Positions 32,116 through 35,168 of a stretch of 35,168 nt of DNA are shown here, in pieces. The stretch is from Synechococcales cyanobacterium bin31.maxbin.ball.101 (GTDB taxonomy: Bacteria; Cyanobacteriota; Cyanobacteriia; Leptolyngbyales; Leptolyngbyaceae): NCBI GenBank assembly GCA_013298165.1, contig JAAFJU010000036.1, positions 1 to 35,168 of the forward strand, written 5' to 3'. The translations under genes and the position numbers were made by a program. Within the stretch, counting starts at the first letter, position 1. Each line of letters opens with the position of its first letter. Under the pieces are notes generated by a model. It worked only from the letters and a program-made list of their open reading frames with translations, was not told where the DNA came from and did not search any database.

Positions 32116-33450
32116 ATGCCAGCCGATCGCCCTTACCAAAGTAATGTCCTGAGTTTCCTCAACCGCCAAGTCCAAGTTGCGAAAGACCGGACTGGACGGC
32201 TCTGGCGCACGGTCAAACTCAACCTCTCCACTGCATTGACGATCGGCATCCAAGGCATCCTCTACCCCTTCTACGCCGTCCTAAAAGCCGCAGAACTTGT
32301 GGGCAAACAACTCGGCGAAGCTCAGGGACAGGCTACATTTTGGCTGCGATCGGGACTCGGAAACCTTGAAGATCATGCAGAAACCCTCCCCAGCGACAGT
32401 CCCCTGCAAAACCTCCTCACCGCCCTGACCCAGCGCCAACTTGCTTCCACCAATGCCGGAGACGCCGACGAACTGACGATGGTTCTGGCGGCTGAAATGG
32501 CCATCCAAGGCGTCGCCTCCCGTGTCAGCGATCGTCGTCTCGTCCTCGTCACCCCCAAGCAGCAGATCCTGGACGTGCTGTCCGACAGCCAAGCGATCGC
32601 CATTCAAAAACGAATTTCCTACGAAGTCGCGCTTTACCTCCGCTGGGTGCGTGCCCATACCCTTAAAGGCGCTTCACAGGGTGCTTTACAGAGCGATCGT
32701 CGCCCCAAATTCCTCAACTTCTCTCCCTTCCAATTCTTCAAATCCTCCCCTACCAAAACCCTTAACCCCAAACCCGAACTTCAGGTCGCCTCCATCCGGA
32801 TTCCAACCCTTTGGCAAGATCAACCCAACCTCGGCTTCTTCTCTCTGCCCAATCTTCAAGATCTGCCCAGCCTCCAAGAACTGCCTCATCTTCTCGAAGC
32901 CGCCTTCAAATACTTCTTTGGCCGATCGGGCCTAGGACTAATCGAAGCCGCTCCGCCTTCTGTCCGCTATCAACCTAGCCTCGTCGGAGACACGACCGGA
33001 CGAGTGAGCAGCCCGATCGACGATCCTTGGCTCACCCCAGAGACCCTATTCGGCGAATTAGTCGAAACTCCCATCCTGCGGTCTTCGATCGCAGCCACAC
33101 CCGTCCTAACCGGAGGCGTCCCCTTTCGACTCCCCGCCGCTCAACCCCGCCCCGCCGCCGCCTCGAAAAAAATCACCCTCCACCGCACTAAACTCTCCAC
33201 TGCCGTCCCGCCCTCACGCCCCCAATCCTCCCGCTCTAAACCATCCGAAGCCTCTTCTGACCTAGTCGAACGCTTTGACTGCAACCCCGTCCACACCCCC
33301 GACTGGCTCGAAACCGAATTTGAACATCTGGGGTACGATCGGACCTGGCTCGACCACTGCGTCGGCTGGTTAGATGAGATTTTGGTGCGAATTGAGAAAA
33401 CTTTCTTAATAATTTGGGCTTCTTTTCTCAGACTCTTTCAAAGTCGATAG
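32116..33450 (+). CDS. conserved cyanobacterial hypothetical protein
   Basis: 444 residues from ATG 32116 (MPADRPYQSNVLSFLNRQVQ). The N-terminal 200 residues look conserved and helical (TVKLNLSTALTIGIQGILYPFYAVLKAAELV, in parts, then VLAAEMAIQGVASRVSDRRLVLVTPKQQILDVL in parts, and RISYEVALYLRW). A weakly hydrophobic stretch at about 37-57 could lie on the membrane. The middle (about 200-390) is Pro/Ser-rich and variable. A short C-terminal segment (WLETEFEHLGYDRTWLDHCVGW) looks conserved again and ends in a hydrophobic tail. I know no function. It is divergent from the mannosidase, 66 bases before psbI, and has no clear Shine-Dalgarno. Confidence 0.7.
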   Translation: MPADRPYQSNVLSFLNRQVQVAKDRTGRLWRTVKLNLSTALTIGIQGILYPFYAVLKAAELVGKQLGEAQGQATFWLRSGLGNLEDHAETLPSDSPLQNLLTALTQRQLASTNAGDADELTMVLAAEMAIQGVASRVSDRRLVLVTPKQQILDVLSDSQAIAIQKRISYEVALYLRWVRAHTLKGASQGALQSDRRPKFLNFSPFQFFKSSPTKTLNPKPELQVASIRIPTLWQDQPNLGFFSLPNLQDLPSLQELPHLLEAAFKYFFGRSGLGLIEAAPPSVRYQPSLVGDTTGRVSSPIDDPWLTPETLFGELVETPILRSSIAATPVLTGGVPFRLPAAQPRPAAASKKITLHRTKLSTAVPPSRPQSSRSKPSEASSDLVERFDCNPVHTPDWLETEFEHLGYDRTWLDHCVGWLDEILVRIEKTFLIIWASFLRLFQSR

Positions 33451-33516
33451 CATTCCAGGTTAAGATACAAGACATTATGTGTCATCCGTTTTTCAACTCT
33501 TGATGGAGTCTTAGTC

Positions 33517-33633
33517 ATGCTTACGCTAAAAATTGTTGTGAATGTCGTTGTGGCATTTTTCGTGTTGATGTTCATCTTTGGTCTCCTCAACAGCGATCCA
33601 TCGCGCAACCCCAACCAACGCGACCTTGAGTAA
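33517..33633 (+). CDS. psbI: photosystem II reaction centre protein I
   Basis: A 38-residue single-helix protein, [20 protein letters not shown] followed by [18 protein letters not shown]. Start, length, the helix VVAFFV..FIFG and the tail DPSRNP..D.E match PsbI of cyanobacteria and plastids. It sits at the periphery of the photosystem II core in the thylakoid membrane, near D1/CP43, and helps assemble and stabilise the reaction centre and dimer. GGAG lies eight bases before the ATG (33505-33508). It is transcribed in the same direction as the gene upstream (66 bases apart) and the DUF3769 gene downstream. Confidence 0.95.
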   Translation: MLTLKIVVNVVVAFFVLMFIFGLLNSDPSRNPNQRDLE

Positions 33634-33859
33634 TTTTTCGCGATCGTTCTTGGGATCCCCCTAGAGTGAAATCGATACAAAAAATCGTTTGATTGTGGTA
33701 GACAGTTAAGAGTTTAGTTTTAAAACTTAACCCGCTGGATCGTTTCGTACTGTTTTATGTCTGAGGATAAATTTATCTAACGACAGTTCTGTACGGTGGC
33801 TCATCGGTTAAGTTCCAAGGCTAGCTATTGACTGTCTTCTTTTTTGGTGAGAAGTTTCT

Positions 33860-35168
33860 ATGCCCTATCCGGCTGCATTCGCTGACATGCTCAAGACCCC
33901 TGACGTCTTGACGCAGACTCCCCCTGCCTTGGTGAGCAGCGCAACCGCCTCAGCCCCCCAGCTTCCCCAACCTAGTACCAGTCAGGTCAGTGACAATTCG
34001 GCAGTCCCCCCAAGTGCGCCCTCTGCCTTCCCTCCCGGCTCAAAAATCGCAGAACCCGCTCCAGTAGTTGTTCCCACGCCTCCGATCGCCCCTGCTGTAG
34101 AAGTCATCCCACAGAACCCAAGCGCCCCCCCCCTTCCAAAACCCGTCGAATCCCTCGCCAATGATGGCGTTGTAGAACTTAAAGCCGACAGCCAAAGCTT
34201 CGACGATCGCCGCCAGATCTTCACCGCCGAAGGCAACGTCTTCATGCGGTTTCGAGATAGTCGCCTCAAGGCCGATCGGATCCAAGTGAATCTCGTTAAT
34301 CGGTTTGCCGTTGCAGAAGGGAATGTCACCTTAGTGAAAGGCTCCCAAGTTTTGCAGGGCGATCGGTTTGAATATAATTTTGTTCAAGGGGAAGGAACCA
34401 TTCGAGGAGCCAAGGGTGAAATCGGCACGCGGGATGCCACCCGAGATTTTAGCGGACCCCTGCCGTCGGATGTTTCGGCGGGCACCACGATCGGACGCAA
34501 CATCAGCGATCGGATTTACCGCAATCAAGCGCCCCGTGATACCGATACTCGCATTGGTTCTGACATTGTTGTTGGATCCGACTTTGCTCAATTGGGGCAA
34601 GCTGGAAACCAAGGCCAAGGATATCGTCGTCTCCGCTTTGAAGCTGAGTCGGCGGACTTCTTTCCCGATGGCTGGGATGCCAAAAATATTCGCATCACCA
34701 ATGACCCATTCTCCCCGCCTGAACTCGAACTACGCGCCCGATCGGCCACCTCACGCAAGCGATCGATCTACGAAGACGAAGTCCTTTTAGATAAACCTCA
34801 ACTCGTCTTCGACCAAAGATTCAAACTGCCGATTCCGCGCAATCGCATCGTCCTCGATAGTCGTGAAAAAAAGGATACCTTCATCTTTGCTCCGGGCTAT
34901 GACAGCGGCGATCGGGGTGGGCTGTACATCGAACGCGGCTTTACCTTAGTGGCCACGCCCAACTTCTACCTTGGCGTGACTCCTGAATTCTATGTTCAGC
35001 GGGCGTTTAATAGCAGCAATTTGAATGAATGGTTTGGCGGGAAGATGATCTTGGGGGCGTCCTTTGGTCGGACGCAGTTGAATGCCTCGGCAGAACTGAC
35101 CAGCTTGAATCTGTCGCAGTTTGAGCAGCGATTTCGAGGGAATCTACAATTACTCCAACCTGTCGGAA
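33860..35168 (+). CDS. DUF3769/OstA-like LPS-assembly protein (3' partial)
   Basis: The reading frame is open from ATG 33860 to the end of the window (436 codons). An in-frame TGA at 33848 and GAGAAG upstream support the start. Residues 1-100 are Pro/Ala-rich, with a run of nine C at about 34127. An OstA-like (LptA/LptD N-terminal) domain follows: VVELKADSQSFDDRRQIFTA, EGNVFMRFRDSRLKADRIQV, FAVAEGNVTLVKGSQVLQGD. The DUF3769 beta-rich part comes next: YRRLRFEAESADFFPDGWDA, then LVFDQRFKLPIPRNRIVLDS and TPNFYLGVTPEFYVQRAFNS. This is the cyanobacterial counterpart of LptD, the outer-membrane barrel that inserts lipopolysaccharide. The C-terminal barrel lies beyond the window. No classical signal peptide is visible at this start, which is odd for an outer-membrane protein. 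Confidence 0.88.
   Translation, partial: MPYPAAFADMLKTPDVLTQTPPALVSSATASAPQLPQPSTSQVSDNSAVPPSAPSAFPPGSKIAEPAPVVVPTPPIAPAVEVIPQNPSAPPLPKPVESLANDGVVELKADSQSFDDRRQIFTAEGNVFMRFRDSRLKADRIQVNLVNRFAVAEGNVTLVKGSQVLQGDRFEYNFVQGEGTIRGAKGEIGTRDATRDFSGPLPSDVSAGTTIGRNISDRIYRNQAPRDTDTRIGSDIVVGSDFAQLGQAGNQGQGYRRLRFEAESADFFPDGWDAKNIRITNDPFSPPELELRARSATSRKRSIYEDEVLLDKPQLVFDQRFKLPIPRNRIVLDSREKKDTFIFAPGYDSGDRGGLYIERGFTLVATPNFYLGVTPEFYVQRAFNSSNLNEWFGGKMILGASFGRTQLNASAELTSLNLSQFEQRFRGNLQLLQPVG

Noticed and set aside
33705-33731. AT-rich hairpin GTTAAG/CTTAAC downstream of psbI
   Set aside because: Only six base pairs with a large loop and no T run. Too weak to call a terminator.
34127-34135. Run of nine C as a frameshift site in the DUF3769 gene
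   Set aside because: The frame reads through without interruption into the OstA-like domain, and the run simply codes for part of a proline-rich segment.
1-35168. CRISPR array
   Set aside because: No set of regularly spaced direct repeats with unique spacers is present. The only tandem arrays are the 12-bp and 15-bp units described.

Overview
The window comes from a cyanobacterium. Four things support this: the octamer family GCGATCGC/CGATCG (HIP1) is extremely dense, a 38-codon psbI gene (photosystem II) is present, several genes belong to families I know mainly from cyanobacteria (DUF1818, DUF3352, DUF3769/OstA-like, the GDP-mannose pyrophosphorylase/phosphomannomutase-like fusion), and short G/C-rich palindromic repeats typical of these genomes occur. 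Base composition is intermediate. I cannot name the genus.

Layout. 1-3.1 kb: the 3' part of a Ser/Thr kinase fused to a periplasmic ligand-binding domain, then an orphan HAMP histidine kinase. 3.1-5.1 kb: a secreted FAD-dependent oxidoreductase. 5.1-12.1 kb: an accessory region holding a SUKH (SMI1/KNR4-like) immunity-type protein, two Rpn/PD-(D/E)XK-type genes and a relic of a third, a large HEAT-like protein of unknown function, a small membrane protein, and a two-gene Septu-type anti-phage system (PtuA ATPase plus PtuB HNH nuclease). This region ends at tRNA-Pro(GGG), whose 3' end faces it. Two copies of a 67-bp repeat lie in its left part, and one is bracketed by a 10-bp direct repeat that looks like a target-site duplication.

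12.2-24.5 kb is mostly housekeeping or conserved cyanobacterial sequence: two conserved small proteins in an operon, a PIN-PhoH ATPase, a TsaC/Sua5-type protein, a DUF3352 protein with an odd acidic repeat, a conserved acidic protein, YciO, a second FAD-type protein, a secreted PPC-domain protein, a DsbA-like thiol protein, and the GDP-mannose pyrophosphorylase fusion, followed by a strong hairpin.

24.5-28.8 kb is again accessory. It has two hypothetical membrane-anchored proteins, degraded coding fragments, a membrane protein/TetR operon with a near-ideal 21-bp operator palindrome, a divergent AraC regulator and a VOC protein. 28.8-32 kb is a GH38 alpha-mannosidase whose reading frame has absorbed two short repeat elements in frame. 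32-35.2 kb has a conserved cyanobacterial protein, psbI, and the 5' part of an LptD/OstA-like DUF3769 outer-membrane protein that runs off the window.

The most rewarding points are the Septu pair beside a tRNA gene, the 67-bp mobile-looking repeat with its flanking duplication, and the in-frame repeat insertions inside the mannosidase, one of which has duplicated its target site.
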